A DNA stretch of 64,000 nt from Sphingobium aromaticiconvertens (GCF_037154075.1 NZ_JBANRJ010000001.1:4397501-4461500), one strand, 5' to 3'. Positions 44,580-53,978 are shown, counted from the stretch's first letter. Notes: generated from the letters alone by a model not told the origin. Numbers and translations: made by a program.

Positions 44580-45305
44580 TTACCGGGCGCCAGCACGCCT
44601 TTCCAACGCATGTATTTCGGCGCGGGCCAGCAGCAGGTCAAGATCCTCGCGGCTGATGTCGAAACTGTCGGCCATGTCCTCCACCGCCAGATCGATATCC
44701 TCCAGATGAAAGCCCGCCGCCTGCCGGACGCTATCTGCAACGGCAGGCGACAGGGCTGGCTGGTGGGGATAGCTGTGGCCGCCATAGCGATGGAAGACCA
44801 TCGCCAGCGTGACGAGGGCGATGGAATTGAGCGCCACCGGCGCGAAGGCAAAGGCATAGCCCGCCGCATGGATCGCCGGGCTGCCGATCACCGCCGTCAG
44901 CGCCGCCGCCCCACCTGGCGGGTGCAGGCAGCGCAAGAGCGACATGAAGAGTATCGCGCCGCCCACGGCAACCCCCGCCGCGATCATCTGGTCTGGAATA
45001 TACTGCGCCGCTGCCACGCCGACCAATGTCGAGATGACATTGCCGCCCACCACCGACCAGGGTTGCGCCAGCGGACTGGCGGGCACGGCAAAGGCCAGCA
45101 CGGCAGACGCCCCGACAGGCGCCACGATGATCGGAAGATCGCTGATAGGAATCGCGAATTGCGAACCGACCAGCATCGTCAGGCTGATGCCGATCGCCGC
45201 GCCCACACAGGCCGCCAATCGCGGCCAAAAGGACGCCCCTGCCAGCAGCGGGGTAAAGATTGAGCGTCTGTTCCCGGGCATAGTGCCTGTCGTTCCTTCC
45301 ATCAT
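44580..45305 (-). CDS. HPP family membrane protein
   Basis: 241 residues from ATG 45305 (a second ATG follows). Four membrane helices (about 27-170) with SLLRCLHPPGGAAALTAVIG, the HPP motif of the family, some of which carry nitrite or act in ion transport. The C-terminal 70 residues (HLEDIDLAVEDMADSFDISREDLDLLLARAE) are acidic and helical, a soluble tail that many HPP proteins have. Its neighbour DagK is 103 bp upstream on the same strand. Confidence 0.85.
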   Translation of the reverse strand: MMEGTTGTMPGNRRSIFTPLLAGASFWPRLAACVGAAIGISLTMLVGSQFAIPISDLPIIVAPVGASAVLAFAVPASPLAQPWSVVGGNVISTLVGVAAAQYIPDQMIAAGVAVGGAILFMSLLRCLHPPGGAAALTAVIGSPAIHAAGYAFAFAPVALNSIALVTLAMVFHRYGGHSYPHQPALSPAVADSVRQAAGFHLEDIDLAVEDMADSFDISREDLDLLLARAEIHALERRAGAR

Positions 45306-45408
45306 GACGCGCTCTCTCGCGTTTCGATGACGGAAAGGCCAGCCAGCATTTTGCCAGTGGCCTAAAGCTGAAATATCAGGTGGCGGGAAGACCGCACCCA
45401 GTCGTGCT

Positions 45409-46383
45409 TTAGGCTGCCAGCCGCAGAAACGGCACTGGCGCGGTCGAGCGCAGGACGATGGGATGGCCCTCGCTCGCCTCGAACAATTCGCCGTCCAGAA
45501 TGACGCTGCTGCGGTCGCCCTCGATCCGGATCGTGTCGCCCTGCTCCATATGGATACCCTGTATCCGGCGCCCGCCAAAACGGCGGAAGAGGCTGGCGAA
45601 CAGGAAGCGGAATAGCGCGGGCACGCTCTGATCCACCGCCATCAGCTTCATATTGCCGGCGCCCGATCGGTCATCGCCCGGTCGCGCGCCCAGCAACAGC
45701 TTTTCCAATGTAGTGACGATCAATACCGCAAAGCGCCCCACCAACTGCCCATCGCGGATCAACGAAATGCTCACCGGGCGGGTCGAGGGGGGCATATAGC
45801 GGCCACGCAGCCCGAACAGCAGCGACAGGACCACCGCCACAGCGGTCAGGAAATGGCTAAAACCATTGGACAGGCCCAGCGGATAGATTTGATTGCGGCA
45901 ATAGAGGATGTAATCGGCAAGGCCCGCTCCCCCCAGGAACATGCCCAGCACCGGCCGCGACCCGACCTGTCCATCCGTCAGCGCTATCAGTTCGCGCGCG
46001 ACGACATGATCCTCGACACCCGCCTTGGCGATCTCGACGATCCGCTCCAGCGCCTTGATCGGGTCGCCATGGATGCCCAGATCCAGCGCGATCAGGTTGG
46101 TCTTGCCATTGGGCAGCACCGCGATCGGCGGCACCCGCCCCTTGAAATGTTCGCCCTGATACAGCTCCGTCAGCGCCGCCTGCACCGTGCCGTCGCCGCC
46201 ATTGATGACGATGACGGTCGGCTCGACACGGGCGATGGTCTGAAGCGCGCGACCGATCTGATCCACATGCTCCACCTCATAGTGGAAAATGTCGGGATGA
46301 CTGGCGCAATAGCTGCGTACACGCGGCAGGGTCTGCCGGTTGCCCGTCGATTTGGGGTTGGATAGAAGGGCAACGCGGATCAT
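45409..46383 (-). CDS. Diacylglycerol kinase family lipid kinase
   Basis: 324 residues. NGGDGTVQ (61-68) is the ATP site and LPNGKTN is the second conserved motif of the DagK/LCB5 family; the C-terminal domain has GNMKLMAVDQ and ends with a strand. The family covers diacylglycerol, sphingosine and ceramide kinases, so with sphingomonad lipids a long-chain base or ceramide substrate is possible. It lies 6 bp after the DUF2141 gene, thus in an operon. Confidence 0.86.
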   Translation of the reverse strand: MIRVALLSNPKSTGNRQTLPRVRSYCASHPDIFHYEVEHVDQIGRALQTIARVEPTVIVINGGDGTVQAALTELYQGEHFKGRVPPIAVLPNGKTNLIALDLGIHGDPIKALERIVEIAKAGVEDHVVARELIALTDGQVGSRPVLGMFLGGAGLADYILYCRNQIYPLGLSNGFSHFLTAVAVVLSLLFGLRGRYMPPSTRPVSISLIRDGQLVGRFAVLIVTTLEKLLLGARPGDDRSGAGNMKLMAVDQSVPALFRFLFASLFRRFGGRRIQGIHMEQGDTIRIEGDRSSVILDGELFEASEGHPIVLRSTAPVPFLRLAA

Positions 46384-46389
46384 GGCACC

Positions 46390-46884
46390 TTACATATATT
46401 TAAGGTTGATGGTGATCCGGGTCACGCCCGGCCCGGCCCGAAAGGCCGCCTTTTCGACACCCGGCTTGCCCAGGTTGAAGATGCTGATCGACGGATTGTT
46501 GGAAAAGCCGCCGCCATCTTCGCTAATATCCGTCTTGCCATTGCCGTTACGGTCATGGCGCACGGCGATGCCGTAACGGCCCGGCTCGGGCATCGGCATG
46601 CAGAAACGCATCGCGCCGCCAGCGGGCTTCACCGTTGTCTGAATCCGGTTGATCCACTCGCCCTTGGCCAGCCAGGCCGCCTTCGTCGCGGGATAGGACT
46701 GGACGCGGACATTGCCGGTCGCGCTGGCAAAACCCTTCACATCGACCAGCACGGCAGGCCCCTGTGCAGAGGCTGCACAGCGGTCCATGTCGTTCGCGAT
46801 CTCCCGCCTTTGGGCATATGCGGGTGCGGACGCCAGAAGCGCCGTCGCCGTCATAACCCCAAATGCAACTTTCAACATGACCAT
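46390..46884 (-). CDS. DUF2141 exported protein
   Basis: 164 residues. Signal peptide to AYAQ (about 25). VLVDVKGFASATGNVRVQSYPA, RFCMPMPEPGRYGIAVRHDRNGNGKTD and the GFSNNP segment are the DUF2141 blocks, with a calcium-binding-like DRNGNGKTD loop. Periplasmic, function unknown. AGGAG is 4 bp from the ATG at 46884 and 10 from the ATG at 46878, so either start may be used. First gene before DagK. Confidence 0.85.
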   Translation of the reverse strand: MVMLKVAFGVMTATALLASAPAYAQRREIANDMDRCAASAQGPAVLVDVKGFASATGNVRVQSYPATKAAWLAKGEWINRIQTTVKPAGGAMRFCMPMPEPGRYGIAVRHDRNGNGKTDISEDGGGFSNNPSISIFNLGKPGVEKAAFRAGPGVTRITINLKYM

Positions 46885-47023
46885 CAGACTCCTGGAAGCT
46901 ATAGCCGCCCGAACAAATCGAGCAGCGGCCCCTGTTCGCCCCGCAAAGCATTACTAGCTTTCGATTCGGATATGGGCGGGCTTTGCGGCCAAAACATGGT
47001 GATGGAACGACCACATATTGAAT

Positions 47024-48235
47024 ATGCTCACCGCCACTGATCGCTATCTGGCCCGCCTGATCGCCGTTCCCATGCTGGGCACGCTGATTATCGCTGCGAT
47101 GCTGCTCGTCCTCGACAAGATGTTGAGCCTGTTCGATTTCGTCGCGGCGGAGGGCGGGCCGGTCAGTGTGGTGTGGCGGATGCTCGCCAATATGTTGCCG
47201 GAATATCTTTCCCTGGGCATTCCGATCGGCCTGATGCTGGGCATATTGCTGGCCTTCCGCAAGCTGGCCTTGTCCTCGGAACTGGACGTGATGCGCGGGG
47301 TAGGCCTTTCTTATGGGCGACTGCTACGCGTACCCTACATGTTCGCGATCGGCCTGGCGCTCATCAATCTGGCCATCGTCGGCTTCGTCCAGCCCCTCTC
47401 CCGCCACGCCTATGAAGCGCTGCGCTTCGAGTTGCGCTCAGGTGCGCTGGGCGCGTCGATCAAGGTCGGCGAGTTCACCAATCTGGGCAAGCGCCTGACA
47501 TTGCGGATCGAACGCAGCCTGGATGAAGGACGCAACCTCCAGGGCATCTTCGTGCGTGCGCAGGGGCAAAAAGGCCAATCGGTCGCCGTCACCGCCGCGC
47601 AGGGCACTTTCCTGGCCACCGACGATCCCGACACGATCATCTTCCGCCTGCGCAACGGCGTGCTGGTGCATGAGGCGCCGAGCTACAAGACGCCGCGAAT
47701 CCTCAGCTTCTCCAGCCATGACCTGCCGATCGACCTGCCGCAGATCGAGAGCTTTCGTGGACGCGACGTCGATCGCGAACAGACGATCATCGAGCTGGTC
47801 AAGACAGGCAATGATCCAAAGACACCGACCAAGCTGCGCAACGAGGTATGGGCGAATTTTCATTTCCGGATCGCTGAAGTGGCGATGATGTTGCTGCTGC
47901 CGCTCGCGGCGCTGGCCTTCGCCATCCCGCCCAAACGCTCGACCTCTGCGCTGGGCGTGTTCCTCTCGATCGTGTTCATCGTGACCTATCACAAGATCAA
48001 TCAATATGGCGAAAGCGTGGGTGGCCTTGGCAAGATCGACCCGTTCCTGGCCCTGTGGGTGCCTTTCGTCGCCGTCGCCGCGCTCATCCTGTGGATGTAC
48101 CATGTGATCGCACACCGCCCCGGCGGCCAGCCGATCGGCGCGCTCGAATTTGCCTTTGCCAAGTTGGGCAAGCAGATCGGTCGATTGGTCAGGCGTCGGA
48201 AAAAAGACAATGATGTGGCGGAGGCTCCCGCATGA
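47024..48235 (+). CDS. lptF: LPS export ABC transporter permease LptF
   Basis: 403 residues from ATG 47024; a TTG two codons earlier is open but unlikely. Three N-terminal membrane helices, a periplasmic beta-jellyroll (about 135-270) and three C-terminal helices, the LptF/LptG layout. RDRYLARLI-like start and LGIPIGLMLGILLAFRKLALSSELDVMRGVGLSY coupling-helix region match LptF. The ATGA overlap with lptG is standard. It is notable because lipid A genes are missing beside fabZ in this window. Confidence 0.94.
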   Translation: MLTATDRYLARLIAVPMLGTLIIAAMLLVLDKMLSLFDFVAAEGGPVSVVWRMLANMLPEYLSLGIPIGLMLGILLAFRKLALSSELDVMRGVGLSYGRLLRVPYMFAIGLALINLAIVGFVQPLSRHAYEALRFELRSGALGASIKVGEFTNLGKRLTLRIERSLDEGRNLQGIFVRAQGQKGQSVAVTAAQGTFLATDDPDTIIFRLRNGVLVHEAPSYKTPRILSFSSHDLPIDLPQIESFRGRDVDREQTIIELVKTGNDPKTPTKLRNEVWANFHFRIAEVAMMLLLPLAALAFAIPPKRSTSALGVFLSIVFIVTYHKINQYGESVGGLGKIDPFLALWVPFVAVAALILWMYHVIAHRPGGQPIGALEFAFAKLGKQIGRLVRRRKKDNDVAEAPA

Positions 48236-49341
48236 TCCCGCCCCAATGGCAATTCTTCCCCTCGCGCCAGGTCAGTTTCTACATGGCGCGCCTGTTCATC
48301 ACCCGGACGCTGGCGGTGCTGGCGTTGCTGGTGGTGGTGCTCCAGACACTCGATCTGCTGGGTCAATCAGGCGACATTCTGGCCTATGCGGGCAATGGCG
48401 ACGCGCAACTATGGCACTATGCCGGCCTGCGGGTGCCGCAGATCATCGCCACATTCCTGCCCTTTTCCGTGCTGCTGGGCACACTCGTCATGCTGGCGAC
48501 GCTCAACCAGAACAGCGAAATCATTTCATTGAAGGCTGCGGGCCTGTCCGCGCACCAGATATTGGCGCCCATGATCGCCGCAGCGCTGGGGATCGCGGTC
48601 GTCAGCTATGTATTCAACGAACGCATCGTCGCCCGCTCCACCGCCGCGCTCACGGCTTGGCAGGCGGTGGACTATGGTCCCATCCCGCCTGATAGCGGGG
48701 TCAAGACCAACCCCTGGGTGCGCGATGGCAACAACCTCATCACCGCTGCGATCGTTGCCGGGCGCGGCAACGGCGTTCAACTGCGTCAAGTTCAGATATT
48801 CAATCGCATCAACAACAGCCTGACGACGATCGTCCAGGCTCCCCGTGGCCACTATGACGCCGCCAGCAAAAGCTGGCTGCTGGACGGTGCGCGACAGTTC
48901 GACGTCGCGCGCGGCACGATGCGCGATGTCGGCACGGTCCGGTTCGGCCATGACATCCGGCCCGACCAGTTCACTTTGGCGCGAGTGGACCCCGACGCCC
49001 TCACCTTTTCGGAACTGAGCGCCGCCATAGACGACCTGCGCGATGCGGGACGGCCGACCAAGGCGCTGGAAGCCAGCCTGTGGCACAAGATTGCCGGGCC
49101 ACTTTCCGCGCTGCTGATGCCGCTGCTGGGATCGGTCGCCGCCTTTGGCCTTGCGCGTTCGGGTCAGCTTTTCATCCGCGCGGTCATCGGCATGGCGCTG
49201 GGCTTTGCCTATTTCGTCGCCGACAATTTCTCGCTGGCGATGGGCAATCTGGGTGCTTACCCGCCCTTCCTGGCGGCTTGGGCGCCCTTCTTCCTGTTCC
49301 TGCTGGTGGGCGAGACAGTCCTCTTCCGCACAGAGGAGTAG
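48232..49341 (+). CDS. lptG: LPS export ABC transporter permease LptG
   Basis: 369 residues. Six membrane helices with a periplasmic jellyroll (about 150-260); TLAVLALLVVVLQTLDLLGQSG start and LAMGNLGAYPPFLAAWAPFFLFLLVG end match LptG. With LptF and LptB it drives the glycolipid along the Lpt bridge. It overlaps lptF by 4 bp and its last 85 bp run antisense to the end of the desaturase gene. Confidence 0.94.
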   Translation: MIPPQWQFFPSRQVSFYMARLFITRTLAVLALLVVVLQTLDLLGQSGDILAYAGNGDAQLWHYAGLRVPQIIATFLPFSVLLGTLVMLATLNQNSEIISLKAAGLSAHQILAPMIAAALGIAVVSYVFNERIVARSTAALTAWQAVDYGPIPPDSGVKTNPWVRDGNNLITAAIVAGRGNGVQLRQVQIFNRINNSLTTIVQAPRGHYDAASKSWLLDGARQFDVARGTMRDVGTVRFGHDIRPDQFTLARVDPDALTFSELSAAIDDLRDAGRPTKALEASLWHKIAGPLSALLMPLLGSVAAFGLARSGQLFIRAVIGMALGFAYFVADNFSLAMGNLGAYPPFLAAWAPFFLFLLVGETVLFRTEE

Positions 49342-50426
49342 CGCTGTCGCGCGCCCATCGTGCTGCGTGCGATCTTCCCCAGCAGCGGCATCATGCCGCG
49401 ATAATTGCCCCGATCATAAGTCGACTGCGGTCCCAGCGCGTCGACCATCCGCCGATGGGCCTTGGGCAAGGCATGATAGGGGACGCTGGGCAGCAAGTGG
49501 TGCAGCGCATGATAGCGCAGTCCCACGGGTGCCCAAACCTCTGCCCACCAGCCGGGTGGAGGGACATTGACCGAGTCCAGATATTGCGCGGTCACGGTCA
49601 TCGCCTCGCCCTCATTCTCCCACAGATGCGCGACCAAAGTCCGCAACTGGTTAACGACCGTCATCGCCGAATGGATGGCCATATAGGTCAGCAGCGGACG
49701 CCAGCCGAACGCAAAAACGCTGCCGACCAGCGCCAGCGCGACGAGGCAGGCACCAGCTTCCTGCCACAGCCACTGGCGGCGAAATTCCCCCTCCGGTGCG
49801 CGACGTGTGTAGGCCGGATTGATGGACAGCGCCGAAAAGCGTTCCCGCACGATGGTGCGAAGCGGCGGAAAAATCACCGACAGCGGCGTCAACAGGCCAA
49901 AGCGCAGGATCAGACCCACAGGCGCCAACGCCGCGACGACCACGAACAGCGGCAGCGACCACGGCTTCATCAAGGCCAGCGGCAGGTATTCCGGGTCATT
50001 GGCGGTGCCATAACGGGTCCGCGCATGATGCTGGGTATGAACGCCCTCATACATGAAGGACGGAATCATCAGCGGCGCGCCCACAATCAGGTTCCAGCCC
50101 AGACGAAAGCCCGGCAGAGCGCCCTTTCGGATGTGCGTCAATTCATGGATGAAGCTTGACGCCCGATAGAGCGCCAGCATCGCCACCAGCCCGCAGGCTA
50201 TCACCAGCGGTACGCTGTCCAGCACGATCGCACCGGCAAGGCCGGCATAGCCAATCACGGCCGATCCCAGAAAATCCGCCCAATAGATTGCGGGATTTGC
50301 GGTCGAATAGTCGCGCGTCATTTCAGCCGCCGTCCGGAGCATTACCGCGTCATCGGGGACGTTCGCGCGCGCCGTCCGCGTAGCAGCGGCGACAGAAGGC
50401 GCGGACATGGTTTCATGCATAGTCAT
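49257..50426 (-). CDS. Fatty acid desaturase family protein
   Basis: 389 residues from ATG 50426, 8 bp after AGGA. Membrane di-iron desaturase with three His boxes: HELTH (94-98), HTQHH (130-134) and HALHH (306-310), four membrane helices in between. The family covers acyl-lipid desaturases and sphingolipid or carotenoid-modifying enzymes. Its last ~28 residues (Arg/Lys-rich, beyond the family core) lie antisense to lptG. Divergent from the GNAT-like gene. Confidence 0.86.
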   Translation of the reverse strand: MTMHETMSAPSVAAATRTARANVPDDAVMLRTAAEMTRDYSTANPAIYWADFLGSAVIGYAGLAGAIVLDSVPLVIACGLVAMLALYRASSFIHELTHIRKGALPGFRLGWNLIVGAPLMIPSFMYEGVHTQHHARTRYGTANDPEYLPLALMKPWSLPLFVVVAALAPVGLILRFGLLTPLSVIFPPLRTIVRERFSALSINPAYTRRAPEGEFRRQWLWQEAGACLVALALVGSVFAFGWRPLLTYMAIHSAMTVVNQLRTLVAHLWENEGEAMTVTAQYLDSVNVPPPGWWAEVWAPVGLRYHALHHLLPSVPYHALPKAHRRMVDALGPQSTYDRGNYRGMMPLLGKIARSTMGARQRYSSVRKRTVSPTSRNRKKGAQAARKGG

Positions 50427-50591
50427 GGGCACGGTCCTAATAAGGAATTGCGCGCAAATCGTGGCAGCAACATGACATTGACACCGCTGCCCGGAAACGA
50501 CTTGGCCCAACAACGCCTTGGCCCCGCCACGACTTGACAAGTGATGGCCAAGATACGCACTGCTGCCCCAACTCACAGCGAAGGCAATATC

Positions 50592-51749
50592 GTGTCGCAT
50601 TCCAACCTAGTCATTGCCCCGGTCGACTCCAAGAGCGACCTTAAAGCCTTCGTGGAGCTTCCCTGGCGACTTTATGCCAACGATCCAGCCTGGATCCCCC
50701 CCCTCAAGAACGAGGTCTATGGCCTGCTCACCCCCGGCAAAAACCCGTTTTTCGAACATGCAGAGGCACGTTATTTTCTGGCGCGCCGCAATGGACAGGT
50801 TGTAGGCCGCGTTTCAGCGCATATCGATCGGTTGGCGACATCCATGCCTGCCCAACAGGGCATGGGACCGGGGACCGGCAATTTTGGCCTGTTCGAAGCG
50901 GAAGACGCGGAAACCGCCGCCGCCCTGATCCAGACCGCCGAACAATGGCTGCGCGATCAGGGCATGACCCGCGTGCTTGGCCCGATTTCGCTGTCGATAT
51001 GGGAGGAGCCGGGTCTGCTGATCCAGGGCCATGACCATGCGCCCACCGTGATGATGGGTCACAATGCCGCGACCTATCAACATTGGATCGAGGCGGCTGG
51101 CTATCAGCCCGCCAAGCAGCTCAAGACCTACGACCTCGACATCACCCACCCCTTCCCGCCCCTGATCCAGCGGATCATCACGTCGGGTGAAAAAAACCCC
51201 CGGATCACCATCCGCAAGGTGAACAAGGCCAAGTTCGATTCCGAAGCCGCCATCATCCTGGGTCTTCTTAACGACGCCTGGGGCCGCAACTGGGGCTTCG
51301 TGCCGATCACCGATACCGAAGTTGCCTTTACCGGCAAGAAATTGAAGCCCATCGTTTATGAGGATCTGATCCGCATCGCCGAGGTGGAGGGGGAGCCGGT
51401 CGCCTTCATGATGACCCTGCCCGACCTCAACGAAGCGTTGAAGCCCCTCAACGGCTCGCTGCTGCCCTTTGGCTGGATCAAGCTGCTGAGATGGCTTCGC
51501 AAGCCGCAGGTCCGCACCATGCGCGTGCCCCTGATGGGCGTGAAACAGAGCCTTCAATCATCGCGCCTCGCCAGTCAGCTCGCCTTCATGATGATCGAGT
51601 TCATTCGCCGCGACGCCATCACCAAATATGGCGCGACGCGCGGCGAAATCGGCTGGGTGCTGGACGACAATCAGGGCATGAACGCGATCGCCGAAGCCAT
51701 CGACGCCAAGATCAACAAAATCTACCAGCTCTACGAAAAACCGCTCTGA
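50592..51749 (+). CDS. GNAT-like acyltransferase family protein, possible ceramide synthase
   Basis: 385 residues from the GTG at 50592, which has GAAGG at 8 bp; an earlier GTG/ATG pair at 50541/50544 adds 16-17 residues without a family match. KNPFFEHAEARYFLARRNGQVVGRVSAHID is the GNAT-like core opening, followed by EEPGLLIQGHDHAPTVMMGHN and NDAWGRNWGFVPIT. Databases often label this family dATP pyrophosphohydrolase or N-acetyltransferase. From memory, a Caulobacter member was shown to acylate the sphingoid base (bacterial ceramide synthase); equivalence here is inference. Confidence 0.65.
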   Translation: MSHSNLVIAPVDSKSDLKAFVELPWRLYANDPAWIPPLKNEVYGLLTPGKNPFFEHAEARYFLARRNGQVVGRVSAHIDRLATSMPAQQGMGPGTGNFGLFEAEDAETAAALIQTAEQWLRDQGMTRVLGPISLSIWEEPGLLIQGHDHAPTVMMGHNAATYQHWIEAAGYQPAKQLKTYDLDITHPFPPLIQRIITSGEKNPRITIRKVNKAKFDSEAAIILGLLNDAWGRNWGFVPITDTEVAFTGKKLKPIVYEDLIRIAEVEGEPVAFMMTLPDLNEALKPLNGSLLPFGWIKLLRWLRKPQVRTMRVPLMGVKQSLQSSRLASQLAFMMIEFIRRDAITKYGATRGEIGWVLDDNQGMNAIAEAIDAKINKIYQLYEKPL

Positions 51750-51907
51750 TCGCAGGCATCCCGTCTCCTGCCGATTTGACTGGATGACGTCAGGTCCGCC
51801 GCGCAACGGGTACCTCTCGCCCAGCCGTCATTTCTGATTTTTCCCGCCATACCAAACCCTTCATTCAAGGGGGTGGACTAACGCATGCATCGCCCCTAAT
51901 ACGCTCT

Positions 51908-51922
51908 TGATAGTCATTAGCA
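51908..51922. promoter_or_regulatory. Fur-type iron box
   Basis: TGATAGT-C-ATTAGCA matches the 7-1-7 Fur pattern TGATAAT-N-ATTATCA at 12 of 14 positions, inside a longer A/T-rich run (51907-51929) that stands out from the GC-rich surroundings. It lies before the iron-linked DUF3649-PepSY operon. 51750-51900 has no gene I can support and no clear terminator for the gene before it. Confidence 0.6.
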
Positions 51923-51940
51923 TTATTAAGCAGGGGATAT

Positions 51941-52027
51941 ATGCTTTACGGGAAAAATGGGCCTGACGTGCGCGGGCGCCTTGTAAATAAAGCGTCAGCG
52001 CGCCTTGCCCCTGCTCAAACGGCCTGA
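51941..52027 (+). CDS. Short ORF (28 codons) after the Fur box
   Basis: ATG at 51941 follows AGGGGA by 4 bp; the ORF reads MLYGKNGPDVRGRLVNKA and ends at TGA 52027. It has a better ribosome site than most genes here. It may be a leader peptide, a small protein or the remnant of a receptor gene that often heads such operons. No homology is known to me. Confidence 0.35.
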   Translation: MLYGKNGPDVRGRLVNKASARLAPAQTA

Positions 52028-52098
52028 AAACGTGTCCAGCAACAACATCGAACGGGCCGCCCCGCCGAATTTCTCATCCGCTAGAGAGACTGCATAAT

Positions 52099-52404
52099 AT
52101 GGCCTCGAAGCCATCTGCATCACCCACCTATAGATTGGCCGTCGCGGGCCGAGCGCTGGCGGCGATTCCGGTCAACTATGTGCTGACTTCGATCATTGTC
52201 GGCTTGGCTGCACGCCACCTGCCGTTGGCGCGAGCCGAAGCGAGCGTCGCCGCGACATTGTCGTCCTTCCTCATCTTCGCCGTGATCGCGATCGCCATAT
52301 TCCATGCACGATCGGCGGCACGGATGTGGATGTGGATGACGGGCGCCACGCTCCTGCTGGGCGGCGCGCTGGCGCTTTCGATCCAGATGGGAGGACGGCT
52401 GTGA
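52099..52404 (+). CDS. DUF3649 family membrane protein
   Basis: 101 residues with three hydrophobic helices (about 17-38, 51-68, 74-96). RALAAIPVNYVLTSIIVGLAARHLPLARAEASVAATL matches the DUF3649 family, found in iron-regulated operons with PepSY and DUF3325 proteins. It probably forms a membrane complex with them. It overlaps the PepSY gene by 4 bp (GTGA). Confidence 0.8.
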   Translation: MASKPSASPTYRLAVAGRALAAIPVNYVLTSIIVGLAARHLPLARAEASVAATLSSFLIFAVIAIAIFHARSAARMWMWMTGATLLLGGALALSIQMGGRL

Positions 52405-53978
52405 AGGAAGGCTTTCGCCAGTCCATGGCCTGGCTGCACACCTGGACGGGGCTGCTGTTCGGCTGGCTGTTGTTCGCCATATTCGTCACCGGCACAGCCG
52501 CCTATTTCCAGGAGGAAATCAGCCGTTGGATGAAGCCCGAGGTCAGTGCTGCAACCGATCGCGCAGCGGCGACGCAAGCGGCCATCGGCTATCTTCAAAC
52601 GACCCAGCCCGACGCGGAGAGCTGGTTCATTTCGCCGCCATCAGCGCGCACCCCCACGGCAGATATTTTCTGGCAGCCCCGGAAGGTCGAGGGCGAGCCA
52701 CCCAAAAGACGCAAGCGCGGCGAAACCAGCGCCACGCTGGATGCCGAGGGGCAGCCCGTGACGGCGCGCGAGACGAAGGGCGGCTTCTTCCTCTACCGCT
52801 TCCATTTCGACCTCCATTATATGCCGGTCATGTGGGCGCGCTATCTGGTCGGCGTGGCCGCAATGTTCATGCTGATCGCGATCCTGTCGGGCATCGTCAC
52901 GCACAAGAAGATTTTTGTCGATTTCTTCATGCTGCGCTTCGGCAAGGGGCAGCGTAGCTGGCTCGACGCCCATAATGTCACGGCTGTGTTCGCCCTGCCC
53001 TTTTATTTGATGATCACCTATACCGGGCTGGTCACGCTGGCGACGCAATATATGCCTTGGGGCATCACGGCGAACTATGCGTCGCCCGACACCTTTTTTG
53101 AGGAGGTGTTTCCCGGCCGTGCAGAGGTCGAGCGGACCGGAATGGCCGCTCCCCTGGTGCCAGTCGCGCCGCTGATGACGGCGGCGTCCCAGCGCTGGAA
53201 CGGAGCGCCGGTCGGTTCTGTCCGCGTCGTCAATCCCGGCGACAAGAGTGCGACAATCACCCTGACCCGTGCGCCCAGCGGAAGCATAGGATCGCGGGGT
53301 GAGAGCATCGTCTTTTCCGGATCGACCGGCGACCTTCTGGACAAGAGCGCGGCGCAGGGCGGTGCTATGGCCACGCAAAGCGTCATGATCGGGTTGCATG
53401 CCGGTCGGTTCGCGGGCTGGGGTCTGCGCTGGCTCTATTTCCTGTCCGGCGTCGGCGGAGCGATCATGGTCGGCAGCGGGCTGATCCTCTGGACCGTCAA
53501 GCGGCGGGCGAAACTGACAGGCCCTGTCCGCCCCCCTTTCGGTTTCAGGCTGGTCGCGCGCCTGAATGTCGCCGCTGTCGTCGGGCTGCCTGCCGGCATC
53601 GCCGCCTATTTCCTCGCAAACCGGCTGTTGCCACTCGGCATGGCGGGACGCGCCGAATGGGAAGTGCACAGCCTGTTCATCCTGTGGGGCGGGACACTGG
53701 TCTGGGCAATCGCACGCCCCGAACGCCGCGCCTGGGTGGAGAGCCTTGCGCTCACATCCGCCCTGTTCGCAGCCGTACCGATCGTCAATGCGTTCACCGT
53801 GCCGCGAAACCTCGCAACGGGCCTGATATCGGGCGACTGGCTGTTCGTAGCCTTCGACCTCGCCATGCTGACTTTGGCGACGAGTTTCGGTTTCGCGGCG
53901 CGCAAAGCGGCGCAGGTCAAGGCAGCCAGACAACCCCGGCATGCGCGCAAAGTGCAAGAGGAGTTGGCGACGGCATGA
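52401..53978 (+). CDS. PepSY-associated membrane protein
   Basis: 525 residues from the GTG at 52401, 6 bp after GGGAGG; the frame is open from 52326 inside DUF3649. Helices at about 10-32, 155-178, 204-226, 349-372 and several near the end. HTWTGLLFGWLLFAIFVTGTAAYF and HFDLHYMPVMWARYLVG, SWLDAHNVTAVFALPFYLMITYTG give the family His pattern. It is longer than the PepSY protein at 10513 because of extra C-terminal helices. It is thought to help reduce or release iron from siderophores; second gene of the Fur-box operon. Confidence 0.86.
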   Translation: MKEGFRQSMAWLHTWTGLLFGWLLFAIFVTGTAAYFQEEISRWMKPEVSAATDRAAATQAAIGYLQTTQPDAESWFISPPSARTPTADIFWQPRKVEGEPPKRRKRGETSATLDAEGQPVTARETKGGFFLYRFHFDLHYMPVMWARYLVGVAAMFMLIAILSGIVTHKKIFVDFFMLRFGKGQRSWLDAHNVTAVFALPFYLMITYTGLVTLATQYMPWGITANYASPDTFFEEVFPGRAEVERTGMAAPLVPVAPLMTAASQRWNGAPVGSVRVVNPGDKSATITLTRAPSGSIGSRGESIVFSGSTGDLLDKSAAQGGAMATQSVMIGLHAGRFAGWGLRWLYFLSGVGGAIMVGSGLILWTVKRRAKLTGPVRPPFGFRLVARLNVAAVVGLPAGIAAYFLANRLLPLGMAGRAEWEVHSLFILWGGTLVWAIARPERRAWVESLALTSALFAAVPIVNAFTVPRNLATGLISGDWLFVAFDLAMLTLATSFGFAARKAAQVKAARQPRHARKVQEELATA

